From NCBI RefSeq assembly GCF_000321025.1, contig NZ_HE610719.1, positions 1 to 64,000 on the forward strand: a stretch of DNA of 64,000 nucleotides, read 5' to 3'. This stretch comes from Peptoniphilus senegalensis JC140. Its GTDB lineage: Bacteria > Bacillota > Clostridia > Tissierellales > Peptoniphilaceae. Positions 35,646 to 44,994 of this stretch are shown piece by piece. Position 1 is the stretch's first letter, and each line of letters opens with the position of its first letter. The translations under genes and the position numbers were made by a program. Below the pieces are notes generated by a model that was not told the DNA's origin, searched no databases, and worked only from the letters and a program-made list of their open reading frames with translations.

Positions 35646-36161
35646 ATGAAATCTAATACTAAGAAGTTAACTGTGGCAGCTCTTTTTGTTGCCCTTGGCG
35701 TTGTTTTTTCCTTTGTAAATTTTCCAGTGGGACTTTCAAAATGTTATCCAATTCAGCACATGGTAAATGTACTTTCTGCAGTAATATTGGGGCCTATCTA
35801 TTCAGTCCTTGTTGCCTTTTGCATTTCACTAATTAGAAATTTATCAGGCACAGGCTCTTTAATGGCTTTTCCTGGTTCAATGGTTGGTGCCTTTTTAGCA
35901 GGCATTTTATATTACAAGACAAGAAAGCTTTCCCTTGCATTTTTGGGGGAAGTTTTTGGCACAGGAGTTATAGGTGCCCTATTAGCCTATCCAGTAGCCA
36001 AGTTTATTCTTGGAAAGGAAATGGCATTTTTTGGACTAATTATTCCTTTTTCTGTAAGTACCCTTGGCGGTTCAATAATAGCTATAATAATTATTTTGAG
36101 TCTTAAAAAGACTGCCCTTAATGATTATCTTAATTTAGAAGGAAATAAACATGGAAATTAA
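35646..36161 (+). CDS. thiW: Thiazole ECF transporter substrate-binding component ThiW
   Basis: A 171-residue membrane protein with about five helices, the S component of an ECF-type vitamin importer, here for the thiamine thiazole precursor. The N-terminal LTVAALFVALGVVFSF and the pattern YPIQHMVNVLSAVILGPIY, SLIRNLSGTGSLMAFPGSM are typical. ThiW works with the shared ECF energising module, which is not in this window. The gene follows a TPP riboswitch and overlaps thiD by 11 bases. Confidence 0.9.
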   Translation: MKSNTKKLTVAALFVALGVVFSFVNFPVGLSKCYPIQHMVNVLSAVILGPIYSVLVAFCISLIRNLSGTGSLMAFPGSMVGAFLAGILYYKTRKLSLAFLGEVFGTGVIGALLAYPVAKFILGKEMAFFGLIIPFSVSTLGGSIIAIIIILSLKKTALNDYLNLEGNKHGN

Positions 36162-36957
36162 AAAGATTTTAAGCATTGCTGGGTCTGACTCTAGCGGTGG
36201 CGCAGGTATCCAAGCCGACTTAAAAACCATAACTTCTTATAAGTTTTATGGCATGACTGCCATTACAGCAATAACTGCACAAAATACTATGGGAGTTAAG
36301 GCTTCCTTACCTATAAGTGAGGAAATGCTTAAGGGTCAGCTTTTGTCAATTTGCCAAGATATTATGCCCGATGCTGTAAAAATTGGGATGGTGGCAAGTC
36401 CAGGACAAGTAGAAGTTATATCAAAAGTAGCTGAAAAATATTTTAAGGATCTGCCCATAGTTTTAGACCCAGTTATTACATCAACTAGCGGCTTTACCCT
36501 TGTGCCTGATGATACTCTTGAGAAGATGAAGGAAATTTTATTTAAAAAGGCAACTTTAATCACCCCGAATCTCATTGAAGCTGGAATTATTTACGGCAAA
36601 AAAATTGAAAGCCTTGAAGAGATGAAGGAAGCAGCAGAATTTTTATATAACAAATATAAAGTAGCCTTTCTAATAAAGGGAGGTCACCTAAAAGACTCAA
36701 AGGATGATGTGCTTTGTGGAAGAGATGGACTCTTTGTAATAGAGGGGAAAAACATAGACAACAAAAACACCCATGGCACAGGCTGCACCCTATCCAGTGC
36801 CCTAGCTTGTGAACTTGCAAAGGGAAAAAGTCTTTATGATGCACTTGTAGCTGCAAAAAAATATTTAAGTGGTGCCATAGCTTATGGCTTTGATATAGGA
36901 AGGGGCAGGGGACCCCTATATCACATGTATAATTTGAGTGATAAAAATGAAGATTAA
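36151..36957 (+). CDS. thiD: Hydroxymethylpyrimidine/phosphomethylpyrimidine kinase
   Basis: Phosphorylates HMP and HMP-P to HMP-PP in thiamine synthesis. The 268-residue ribokinase-fold protein has ILSIAGSDSSGGAGIQADLK, TAITAQNTMGV, DPVITSTSG and the catalytic NTHGTGCTLSSALA near residue 210. The start ATG overlaps the end of thiW. Joins the pyrimidine from ThiC to the ThiM-ThiE steps. Confidence 0.95.
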   Translation: MEIKKILSIAGSDSSGGAGIQADLKTITSYKFYGMTAITAITAQNTMGVKASLPISEEMLKGQLLSICQDIMPDAVKIGMVASPGQVEVISKVAEKYFKDLPIVLDPVITSTSGFTLVPDDTLEKMKEILFKKATLITPNLIEAGIIYGKKIESLEEMKEAAEFLYNKYKVAFLIKGGHLKDSKDDVLCGRDGLFVIEGKNIDNKNTHGTGCTLSSALACELAKGKSLYDALVAAKKYLSGAIAYGFDIGRGRGPLYHMYNLSDKNED

Positions 36958-38338
36958 GGCAAATTTAAAAAATCTAAGGGACAAGGCTCCCTTAGTACAT
37001 ATTATTTCAAATAGCGTCACAAGAGCTAGACTTGCTGACTTTGTTTTATCTCTTGGAGCAAGTCCAATGATGGCAGAGTATTCCAAGGAAGTTGCTGAAA
37101 TTACAAAAAAATCTTCTGCCCTCCTCTTGAATATGGGGATGTTAAATGAAGATAAAATTGAAGCAATAAAAATTTCTGCAAAAGTTGCAGAGGAAAATAA
37201 TATTCCTCTGGTCTTTGATCCAGTTGGAGTTGCTTCCAGTAGCCTAAGAAGAGATTTGGCAAAAGACCTTATCAATAATTTTAAATTTAATGTCATAAGA
37301 GGAAATTTTAACGAAATTAATTACTTGGCAAGGGGCAAGACCTTCACTGGCGTGGATTCAAGGGATGAAAATTTATCTCGAGAGGATTTCATAGATATTG
37401 CCTTAGAACTCCAAGAAAAAAGTGGAGCTACAGTTGTAGTTAGCGGCAAGTATGAAGTGATAGCTAACTCTCACTTATTAATTTCAATTCCTGGTGGCGA
37501 TGAAAATTTAAAAAAAATCACTGGCTTAGGAGATATGGAATCTGCCATGATAACTTCTCTTTTGGCAGCCCCCATGTCAAACTTAAAAGCCTGTGCTCTT
37601 TCTGCAATATTTTTAAGACAGCTTGGGAAAAATGTCATAAGAGATAATAGAGTAAATGCCCAAGATATTATAAATAAAATGCAAGGCATAGATGAAATAA
37701 GTGGAGAGCTTGAAATTTTATCTCCTTCAGCTAAATTTATTAAGCCAATTTTATATGGGATTTCTGAAGGCGATGATTTATGGAAAATAAAAAATGCAGT
37801 TAAGGCTGGAATGGGAATTTATCAGCTTAGAGACAAGTTTACAGATGAAGATGAGCTTGGAGAAAAAATCTTAAATATAAAAAGTGAAATTGATGGTAAG
37901 TGCCTTTTTATCTTAAATGACAACTTAAAGCTTGCAAAAAAATATGGCACTGCACTTCATCTTGGGCAAGAGGACGAAAAAATTTCTCGGGCAAGAGAAG
38001 TCTTGGGAAGAGATGAGATAATTGGTGCAACGGCAAAAACTGTAGAGCTTGGCATTGAGGCAGAAAATATGGGGGCATCTTATATTGGGACGGGAGCTTT
38101 TTTTGAAACAAAAACCAAGAAAGATGCCTCAAGGATTACACTAGAAAGCTTTAAAGAAATAAGAGAGGCTCTCTTAATTCCAGTCTTTCCTATAGGAGGA
38201 ATAAGTAAGGATAAGTTAGACTTTTTCACTGGGCTAGACTTAGATGGTCTGTGCATGTCAAGAGCCATCTTTTCAGTGAGGGAAGATGAAGTAGAAAAAA
38301 ATGTGCGAGAAATAATAGAGAAATTAAAAAATTTATAA
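36947..38338 (+). CDS. thiME: Fused hydroxyethylthiazole kinase / thiamine-phosphate synthase
   Basis: A 463-residue fusion. Residues 1 to about 250 are ThiM, which phosphorylates the salvaged thiazole (PLVHIISNSVTRARLAD, GASPMMAEY, DPVGVASS, GNFNEI). Residues about 260-463 are ThiE, which joins thiazole phosphate to HMP-PP (YQLRDKF, LNDNLKLAKKYG, LHLGQED, GATAKT, YIGTGAFFETKTK, PIGGIS). In ThiM the catalytic loop reads ITGLGDMESAM, with Asp where many ThiM proteins have Cys (GTGCM). The ATG at 36947 overlaps the thiD end by 11 bases; an in-frame GTG at 36938 is an alternative. The gene symbol describes the fusion. Confidence 0.9.
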   Translation: MKIKANLKNLRDKAPLVHIISNSVTRARLADFVLSLGASPMMAEYSKEVAEITKKSSALLLNMGMLNEDKIEAIKISAKVAEENNIPLVFDPVGVASSSLRRDLAKDLINNFKFNVIRGNFNEINYLARGKTFTGVDSRDENLSREDFIDIALELQEKSGATVVVSGKYEVIANSHLLISIPGGDENLKKITGLGDMESAMITSLLAAPMSNLKACALSAIFLRQLGKNVIRDNRVNAQDIINKMQGIDEISGELEILSPSAKFIKPILYGISEGDDLWKIKNAVKAGMGIYQLRDKFTDEDELGEKILNIKSEIDGKCLFILNDNLKLAKKYGTALHLGQEDEKISRAREVLGRDEIIGATAKTVELGIEAENMGASYIGTGAFFETKTKKDASRITLESFKEIREALLIPVFPIGGISKDKLDFFTGLDLDGLCMSRAIFSVREDEVEKNVREIIEKLKNL

Positions 38339-38342
38339 TATA

Positions 38343-38384
38343 AAAAAATCTGCTAGAATTTAATTTTTAGCAGATTTTTTTACT
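38343..38384. terminator. Bidirectional terminator
   Basis: AAAATCTGCTA pairs with TAGCAGATTTT, with A-runs and T-runs on both sides, between the convergent thiME and LURP-one-like genes. Confidence 0.8.
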
Positions 38385-38411
38385 TTAAATTTCTTGTATT
38401 ACTTTTATTTT

Positions 38412-38918
38412 TTATCCAGCGGAATTAGATCTAGCTCTAGCTCTAGCAGTATCATTTATATTATTTAGGCAAAGGGTAAGTCCAAGAAGGGCTTCGGTAT
38501 ATTTTTCATCGTGAACTGTGAGCCTATAAGTGTCAGTCATGGCAAAGAAAGTTTTTTCAATTTCGCCAATTAAGTCATCGCCCCTATAAATGTCAAAATT
38601 CAAGTCTATAAAGTTTCCATTGAGTTTAAAAGTTTCTCCATCGTAGTCCACATCAACTTTTCTAGTTAAAAAACTTAGCTTTGACTCAACTCTCATATAT
38701 CTTCCGTCACTAAAGTTCACATTAAATTTTTGAAAGAGACTAAAAATTTCCTTGTCAATTTCTAAAATTGGATTTCTATTACAATCAGAAATAGTGGAAG
38801 AATAGCCGATGATTTTAAAGTCTTGGTCAACAAAATAGGCATCATTTCCATCTTCATCTAGGATGGCATAGTGATCTGTAATTTTAAAAAATTTTTCCTT
38901 GAAATAATAATTTTTCAT
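38412..38918 (-). CDS. LURP-one-related/YxjI-like protein
   Basis: A 168-residue protein with the beta-barrel pattern of the LURP-one/Tubby C-terminal-like family: YYFKEKFFKITDHYAILDED, AYFVDQDFKIIG, then FKLNGNFIDLNFDIYRGDD and the ending FAMTDTYRLTVHDEKYTEALLGLTL-type segment that closes the fold. Its role is unknown; related proteins are linked to membrane lipid binding. The C terminus carries a short Arg-Ala repeat (RARAR), coded by a triple CTCTAG-type hexamer. AGAGGTG precedes the ATG. Confidence 0.65.
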   Translation of the reverse strand: MKNYYFKEKFFKITDHYAILDEDGNDAYFVDQDFKIIGYSSTISDCNRNPILEIDKEIFSLFQKFNVNFSDGRYMRVESKLSFLTRKVDVDYDGETFKLNGNFIDLNFDIYRGDDLIGEIEKTFFAMTDTYRLTVHDEKYTEALLGLTLCLNNINDTARARARSNSAG

Positions 38919-39007
38919 TCTACACCTCTTTATAAATAGATTATAACATGAACTTATTTCTTTTATAATTTTTAATAAAATAAAACTTAGTGAAAAGCAA
39001 AGGGAAC

Positions 39008-39040
39008 ATAAAAAAGCCCCACAGTTTCCTGCAGGGCAAT
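39008..39040 (-). terminator. Terminator of hutU
   Basis: On the minus strand GCCCT-G-CAG pairs with CTG-T-GGGGC around GAAA, then TTTTTTAT follows. Confidence 0.7.
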
Positions 39041-39052
39041 TTAGATTATTTA

Positions 39053-41080
39053 TTAGTCGATATTAAGTGAATCAACAGCATTGTCAATTAGTTCATCTTT
39101 TACAAGATAAGGAATTGTAATGTGTCCGTATTCATTGTCTCCGTTAAATTCTTTAGTTACTTCGATAGCGTGATCATTTCTAGCCCAGTTACGTCTAGCT
39201 ACACCGCTCATTACGTCCCAAGTAAGTGAAAGTTTGATGATTTCGTCAACCATTTCAGATCCGTCAAGTACAAGACCAAATCCACCATTGATTGATTTAC
39301 CAATACCAACTCCACCACCGTTGTGAAGAGCAACAAGAGACATACCTCTTGCACAGTTACCTGCGAAACATTGAGTAGCCATGTCAGCCATTACATTAGA
39401 ACCGTCTTTGATGTTAGAAGTTTCTCTGAATGGAGAGTCTGTACCAGATACATCGTGGTGGTCACGACCCATCATAACAGGACCAATTTTTCCTTCTCTA
39501 ACAAGTTCGTTGAATTTAAGAGCAATGTCAACTCTACCCTTAGCATCTTGGTAAAGAATTCTTGCTTGAGTTCCAACTACTAATTGGTTCTTTTCAGCGT
39601 CTCTGATCCAGATATAGTTATCCATATCTTGGTATCTTCTGTCTTTATCTATACATTCCATTGCAGCGTGGTCAGTTGCAATTAAGTCTTCGTGTTTACC
39701 ACTTAGGCAAACCCATCTGAATGGGCCATATCCATAGTCAAATAGAAGTGGTCCCATGATGTCTTCTACATAAGAAGGCCAAATGAATCCGTCTTTGTCG
39801 TCTTTACCGTTCTTAGAAACTTCTTTAACTCCAGCATCATAGATAGCCTTTAAGAAAGAGTTACCATAATCGAAGAAGTAAGTTCCCTTAGCAGTAAGTC
39901 TCTTAATAACTTCAAAGTGTTTTTTAAGAGTTTCATCAACAAGTTCATGGAATTTCTTGATGTCAGTTCTTAATAATTCAGTTCTTTCTTCGAAAGAAAT
40001 ACCTACTGGACAGTATCCGCCATTGTATGCGTTGTGGCAAGAAGTTTGGTCAGAAAGTAAGTCAATGTGAACATCATTTTCATCCATATAGTGAAGAAGA
40101 TCAACGATATTTCCGTGGAATGCAATTGAAAGAGCTTCTTTCTTTTCAAGAGCATCTTTAGCAAGTTTACATGCTTCTTCAGGAGTTTCAGCAAGTTTCT
40201 TAATCCATCCTTGTTCAAGTCTAGTTTCAATTCTTGAAATATCAACTTCAGCGATGATAGAAACAGCACCTGCGATATCTCCAGCTTTACCTTGAGCACC
40301 ACTCATTCCACCAAGTCCAGATGAAACGAATAATTTTCCAGCTAAGTTATCTTTTTCGCCAAGACCAAGTTTTAATCTACCAGCATTAAGAATTGTGTTA
40401 TATGTTCCGTGAACAATACCTTGTGGTCCAATGTACATCCAACCACCAGCAGTCATTTGTCCGTAGTTAGCTACGCCCATTTCTTCTGCGATTTCCCAGT
40501 CATCAAGGTTATCATAAAGACCAACCATAAGACCGTTAGTGATTATAACTCTTGGAGAATTTTTTCTTGACTTAAATAGTCCAAGTGGGTGACCAGATTC
40601 CATTACAAGAGTTTCGTCATCGTGCATGATTTCAAGATATTGCATAATTAAATTGTATTGCATCCAGTCATGACAAACTGAACCAGTTTCTCCATAAGTT
40701 ACAAGTTCGTATGGATAAAGAGCAACATCGAAGTCTAAGTTGTTGTCAATCATTACTTGGAAAGCTTTTCCAGCTAAACAATTTCCCTTGTATTCGTCAA
40801 TTGGTTTACCGTAAATTCTTCCTTCTGGTCTGAATCTGTATCCGTAGATTCTTCCTCTAGTTGTAAGTTCTTCTAAAAATTCAGGAATTAATTCTTCATG
40901 ATATTCTTCTGGGATATATCTTAGAGCATTTCTTAAAGCAATTTTAGTTTGAGCTTTAGAAAGTCTAAATCCTCTATCAGGAGCTCTTCTAATTCCTTGT
41001 TCAAAAGATTTTTTTTCTGGAAGGTTCTTAATTTGTACCTTCATAATCTTTTGAACTTCTGCGTTATGATTATTTATCAC
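39053..41080 (-). CDS. hutU: Urocanate hydratase
   Basis: Second step of histidine breakdown: converts urocanate to imidazolonepropionate using bound NAD+ as an electrophile. The 675-residue protein has the NAD-binding GLGGMSGAQGKAGDIAG, CHNAYNGGYCPVG and MMGRDHHDVSGTDSPFRET, with the active-site-type cysteine region ATQCFAGNCARGM. This is the longer form common in anaerobic Firmicutes. GTG 41080 is chosen, eight bases after GGAGG; a TTG at 41089 directly abuts that site. It diverges from hutI across a 525-base region. Strong use of C-ending codons suggests high expression. Confidence 0.95.
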   Translation of the reverse strand: MINNHNAEVQKIMKVQIKNLPEKKSFEQGIRRAPDRGFRLSKAQTKIALRNALRYIPEEYHEELIPEFLEELTTRGRIYGYRFRPEGRIYGKPIDEYKGNCLAGKAFQVMIDNNLDFDVALYPYELVTYGETGSVCHDWMQYNLIMQYLEIMHDDETLVMESGHPLGLFKSRKNSPRVIITNGLMVGLYDNLDDWEIAEEMGVANYGQMTAGGWMYIGPQGIVHGTYNTILNAGRLKLGLGEKDNLAGKLFVSSGLGGMSGAQGKAGDIAGAVSIIAEVDISRIETRLEQGWIKKLAETPEEACKLAKDALEKKEALSIAFHGNIVDLLHYMDENDVHIDLLSDQTSCHNAYNGGYCPVGISFEERTELLRTDIKKFHELVDETLKKHFEVIKRLTAKGTYFFDYGNSFLKAIYDAGVKEVSKNGKDDKDGFIWPSYVEDIMGPLLFDYGYGPFRWVCLSGKHEDLIATDHAAMECIDKDRRYQDMDNYIWIRDAEKNQLVVGTQARILYQDAKGRVDIALKFNELVREGKIGPVMMGRDHHDVSGTDSPFRETSNIKDGSNVMADMATQCFAGNCARGMSLVALHNGGGVGIGKSINGGFGLVLDGSEMVDEIIKLSLTWDVMSGVARRNWARNDHAIEVTKEFNGDNEYGHITIPYLVKDELIDNAVDSLNID

Positions 41081-41605
41081 TTTTATCAACCTCCATTTAC
41101 AAGCTATTATAAAATAAAATTAAAAAAAGTAAATACAAAGGGAAATTAATTTCCTAAAAATTTAAAAATTACAAAATAAAAATATATATTAGCTAAAAAA
41201 CTTGTAAATACAAATTCTACAAACATATTATTGAAATAACAGCCAATTTATTTAGCGTGATAAATCAAAAAATCAAGCGTTTGCAAATTTTGATTTCAAA
41301 GGTATGATATATGATAATAGTGACAAGACAAATGAGAACTAGGAGTAGGTCGGTATTTATAAATTCTATAGATAAAAAATAAAAAAGACTTAAAAATTTT
41401 GAGAGAAAATAATTTTGGGAATTTAAAATTAAAAATTATTTTGCTTTAACTTTTTTATATATTTGTGAATAATTGAATAGCTATCTATGAAAAAGTTAAA
41501 TTTTAATATAGTCATGTAGAAATTTTAAATTAAAAATAAAAAATATTTTCATATTTATTGGGTATAAAATATGTGTTAAGATATTGACAGGTAAAAGGAG
41601 GACTT
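41081..41605. promoter_or_regulatory. Divergent hutU/hutI control region
   Basis: About 525 bases without a gene. A cre-like site, AATCAAGCGTTTGCA, is at 41271-41285; it fits the cre consensus WTGNAANCGNWNNCW with two mismatches. A plus-strand promoter candidate is TTGATT (41290-41295), 17 bases, GATAAT (41313-41318). Toward hutU there is an inverted repeat, TTGTAAATACAA, near 41204-41215. The rest is very AT-rich and I see nothing more in it. Confidence 0.45.
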
Positions 41606-42871
41606 ATGAAAGCTGATAAAATATTAATTAATCTAGAACAAGTTTTTTCGCCAAAGGACATTGGTAGACCTTTAAGAGGCGAAGAAATGAATGAAGCCAA
41701 CATCTTAAAAAATGCTTACATCGCTATTAAAGATGGAAAGATTTTAGAAGTTGGCGAAGGTAATGGTTACGAAGAATTAAAAGATGACAAGACAGAAATA
41801 GTAGATTTGACAGGCAAAGTTGCAACACCAGGTCTTATTGATGCTCACACTCACTTAGTATATGGAGGAAGCCGTGAAAATGAATTTGCAATGAAACTTA
41901 ACGGCATGGGATACCTTGATATTCTTGCAGCTGGTGGTGGAATTCTTTCTACATTAAAGGCAACTGACGCAGCAAGTTTTGATGAACTTTATAACAAGAC
42001 AAGAGATTTATTGGAACACATGCTTGTTCATGGTGTAACAGCTGTTGAAGCAAAGAGTGGTTATGGCATTACTCTTGAAACTGAACTTAAAGAACTTGAA
42101 GTTCTTGAAAAATTAAACAAGGATTTTCCAATAGAATTAATTAGAACTTTCATGGCAGCTCATGTAATTCATGAAAAATATAAGGATAACTCTGATGAAT
42201 ATGTTGACATAGTAATCGACATGATGCCAGAAGTTGCTAAGAGAAACTTGGCAGAATTCTGTGATGTTTTCTGTGAAAAGGGAGTATTCACAGCTGAACA
42301 ATCTGAAAGAATCCTTGAAGCTGCTAAAAAACATGGCTTTAAACTAAGAATTCATTCTGATGAAATTGAAAACATCGGTGGAGTTGATGTTGCTGCAAAG
42401 GTTGGAGCAGTTTCTGCAGAACACTTAATGGTAGTAGATGAAGGAGAAATTGAAACTCTTTCTAAAGCAAATGTAATTGGAAACTTACTTCCAGGAACAA
42501 CTTTCTCATTAATGCTTGACACTTATGCACCAGCAAGAAAGATGCTAGAAAAGGGAATGGCAATTACACTTTGTACAGACTCAAATCCAGGATCTTGTCC
42601 AACAGCAAATCTTCAATTCATTATGCAACTTGGATGTCTTCAAATGAAATTAACTCCAATTGAAGTTTACAATGCGGTAACTATAAACGCTGCTTATTCA
42701 GTTGACAGGGCTGACACTATGGGTTCTTTTGACAAGGGCAAGAGAGCAAATATTACTGTATTTGATGCTCACAACATTGACTACACACTTTACTTCTTTG
42801 GAACAAACCTATGTAAGCAAGTTTATGTTGACGGAGAACTTGTTGCCGAAGATAGAAAATTAGTCAAATAA
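41606..42871 (+). CDS. hutI: Imidazolonepropionase
   Basis: Third step of histidine breakdown: hydrolyses imidazolonepropionate to N-formiminoglutamate. The 421-residue amidohydrolase shows the metal motif [12 protein letters not shown], the substrate segment VEAKSGYGI, the metal histidine in [27 protein letters not shown] and CTDSNPGS with the final metal aspartate. AAGGAGG precedes the ATG. It is monocistronic, with a hairpin terminator after it. Confidence 0.95.
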   Translation: MKADKILINLEQVFSPKDIGRPLRGEEMNEANILKNAYIAIKDGKILEVGEGNGYEELKDDKTEIVDLTGKVATPGLIDAHTHLVYGGSRENEFAMKLNGMGYLDILAAGGGILSTLKATDAASFDELYNKTRDLLEHMLVHGVTAVEAKSGYGITLETELKELEVLEKLNKDFPIELIRTFMAAHVIHEKYKDNSDEYVDIVIDMMPEVAKRNLAEFCDVFCEKGVFTAEQSERILEAAKKHGFKLRIHSDEIENIGGVDVAAKVGAVSAEHLMVVDEGEIETLSKANVIGNLLPGTTFSLMLDTYAPARKMLEKGMAITLCTDSNPGSCPTANLQFIMQLGCLQMKLTPIEVYNAVTINAAYSVDRADTMGSFDKGKRANITVFDAHNIDYTLYFFGTNLCKQVYVDGELVAEDRKLVK

Positions 42872-42900
42872 TTATTTTAAAAGTTTATTATGTAAAAAGA

Positions 42901-42936
42901 AGTGCGAGTAGAATATTTCTACTTGCATTTTTATTG
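42901..42936 (+). terminator. Rho-independent terminator of hutI
   Basis: AGTGCGAGTAGAA pairs with TTCTACTTGCATT around TAT, followed by TTTT. Confidence 0.75.
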
Positions 42937-43201
42937 GATTTTAATTGGCAAGTATTTTCCTTTGGCTAGTTAAAGTAAAAAATCCATATTTAAGAATATA
43001 CAATTATTTTAAGAGATAGATATATATAAAATCTAATGGAAAAAAACTTCTGACAAAACTAGAAAAATATTTTTTTAGAGTTGCGTTTATCAAAGGATGA
43101 TTCAGCACTGTTAATTAGTGAAATTAGGAACTACAATAAAACAATTTTACAAAAATGACATAACAGAATATATTAATAAGTTATCATGAAACGACGATGA
43201 T

Positions 43202-43295
43202 ATATTGTATTTTTTCTAGTAATTATCCTATTTTTTTAATTTATAGATTGACTTATTGTTTGTTCAGAGATAGAATCTATTTAGAAAACATTTTC
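43202..43295 (+). promoter_or_regulatory. Promoter and cre-like operator of the second nhaC-type gene
   Basis: TTGACT (43248-43253) and TAGAAT (43271-43276) are 17 bases apart. A cre-like site, TTAGAAAACATTTTC (43281-43295), covers the expected transcription start. An ATATTGTATTTTTTC element lies 46 bases upstream of the -35. The hutH promoter at 58571-58664 has the same parts at the same spacing. The remaining intergenic DNA from 42937 to 43201 shows nothing I can identify. Confidence 0.7.
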
Positions 43296-43296
43296 A

Positions 43297-43367
43297 GCGA
43301 TACAAAATTCTTTTTCAATTGTATCGCAAGCATATTAAAAATATTTTTATACAAAAATTAATATGCT
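43297..43367 (+). other. Two tandem perfect hairpins in the 5' leader
   Basis: GCGATACAA (43297-43305) pairs with TTGTATCGC (43319-43327), and AGCATATTAA (43329-43338) pairs with TTAATATGCT (43358-43367). Both stems are perfect (9 and 10 bp) and neither is followed by a T-run. They lie between the promoter and the ribosome site of the nhaC-type gene. They could stabilise the mRNA, or be operators at the DNA level. Confidence 0.6.
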
Positions 43368-43393
43368 AAATGATATTTCGAGGAGGTTATTAT

Positions 43394-44929
43394 ATGAAGA
43401 ACGAAGGTCAAAAAGCTGTTAGACTTCCTAGTTTTATTGGAGCATTTTTGCCAATTATTACAATGGTTTGTTTAATGGTATATGTTTTCAACTTTTCTGA
43501 TGGTGCTTATGACGGAGCTCATATGCCACTAGTCATTGCAATAGTAGTTGCATGTGGAGTTGGGGCAGTGTGCGGACATAGTTTTTCTGATATGTTGGAA
43601 GGTATGATCGAAAGACTTACAGCTACTCTTGAAGCAATTTTAATTCTACTTACAGTAGGTCTTTTAATTTCATCTTTCATGATTTCAGGAACTATCCCAG
43701 CAGTTATTTATTATGGTTTGAAATTACTTACACCACAAACATTTTTACCTGTAGGATGTATTCTTATAGCAATAGTTGGTCTTGCTTGTGGTTCATCTTG
43801 GACAGCAACAGGAACAATAGGTATTGCCTTTATGACAATTGGTGTTGGTCTTGGAATTAGCCCTGCACTTACAGCAGGTATGGTTATTTCAGGAGCTTAT
43901 GTTGGAGATAAATTCTCTCCACTATCTGATACTACAAACCTTGCAGCAGGTGTTTCAAATACTGGACTATTTGACCACGTAAACGCAATGGTTTCTACTA
44001 CAGGACCTGTTTTTATTATTTCACTTATTATTTACACAATTCTTGGTTCAAAAATTAATGTTACTAATTATGACCCTACAATTGCACAAGGAATACAAGA
44101 TGCTTTAGCAGCAAACTTTAATCTTAATCCACTTGTACTTCTACCTATCGTAGTAATAGTAGTAGTTTGTGTTTTAAGAGTTCCTGGACTTCCTGGAGTT
44201 CTTATTTCAGTAGCAACTGGGGTATTATTTGCAGTTATTTTCCAAGGTGGATATAATTTAGCTGGATTATTTGGCGTACTTCACTATGGACCAGAAATTG
44301 AAACTGGAAATGAATTTGTAGACGCAGCTCTTGCTAAGGGTGGTATGGATCATCAAATGTGGACAATCAACCTAATTTTACTTGCAGTATCCTTTGGTGG
44401 TGCTCTTGAAAAATGTGGTTCTGTTGAAAGAATTTTTGGAAATATTAAACATAAAATCAACTCTGTTGGTGGACTTGTTTTCGCTACAATGCTTACATCA
44501 ATATTCTGTGATGCAGCAATGTGTGACCAATTCCTAGGAATCGGTGTTCCTGCTCCACTATATGATGACAAGTATGATGAACTTGGCCTTGCAAGAAATA
44601 TGCTTTCAAGAACACTTGAAGATGCTGGTACACTTTGGGCTTGTATGTTCCCATGGACAGCTTGTGGAGCTTACCAATCTGGAGTTCTTGGTATGAGTCC
44701 ATTTGTATATTTCCCATTTGCTTTCGTAAACTTACTAAACCCAATTTACGCTTGTGTAACTGCACTTATGGGCAGAAATATCTTCTGGGCTGACGGAGCT
44801 TACACAAATTTATTTGGTAAAACTAAGATGAAGAAAGCAGCAGCAGCTCCTGAAGAAGCACATAAATATGCTTTAGCTCAACTTGAAAAATTAAGAGCAG
44901 AAGGTAAAGCACCAAAGGTTAACGCTTAA
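43394..44929 (+). CDS. NhaC-family Na+/H+ antiporter in the hut region
   Basis: A 511-residue carrier with about twelve helices, related to the NhaC gene at 31883 (shared patterns MISGTIPAVIYYGLKLL, ACGSSWTATGTIGIAFM, AGMVISGAYVGDKFSPLSDT, CDAAMCDQFL). NhaC-like proteins exchange sodium, protons and sometimes organic anions or amino acids. The position beside hutI, the promoter shared with hutH and the strong codon bias suggest a role in histidine or glutamate fermentation, either as an amino acid carrier or for sodium balance. ATG 43394 follows AGGAGG; an in-frame ATG at 43370 is within the leader hairpins. Confidence 0.85.
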   Translation: MKNEGQKAVRLPSFIGAFLPIITMVCLMVYVFNFSDGAYDGAHMPLVIAIVVACGVGAVCGHSFSDMLEGMIERLTATLEAILILLTVGLLISSFMISGTIPAVIYYGLKLLTPQTFLPVGCILIAIVGLACGSSWTATGTIGIAFMTIGVGLGISPALTAGMVISGAYVGDKFSPLSDTTNLAAGVSNTGLFDHVNAMVSTTGPVFIISLIIYTILGSKINVTNYDPTIAQGIQDALAANFNLNPLVLLPIVVIVVVCVLRVPGLPGVLISVATGVLFAVIFQGGYNLAGLFGVLHYGPEIETGNEFVDAALAKGGMDHQMWTINLILLAVSFGGALEKCGSVERIFGNIKHKINSVGGLVFATMLTSIFCDAAMCDQFLGIGVPAPLYDDKYDELGLARNMLSRTLEDAGTLWACMFPWTACGAYQSGVLGMSPFVYFPFAFVNLLNPIYACVTALMGRNIFWADGAYTNLFGKTKMKKAAAAPEEAHKYALAQLEKLRAEGKAPKVNA

Positions 44930-44994
44930 TACAAAGTTTTAATTAAGCTAAGACTTGAAATTAAAAATAATTAAATTAGGAAGGAAGTGATTAT

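Noticed and set aside
41583-41588. TTGACA as a -35 element for hutI
   Set aside because: It lies only about 17 bases before the hutI ATG, directly before the ribosome site, leaving no room for a -10.
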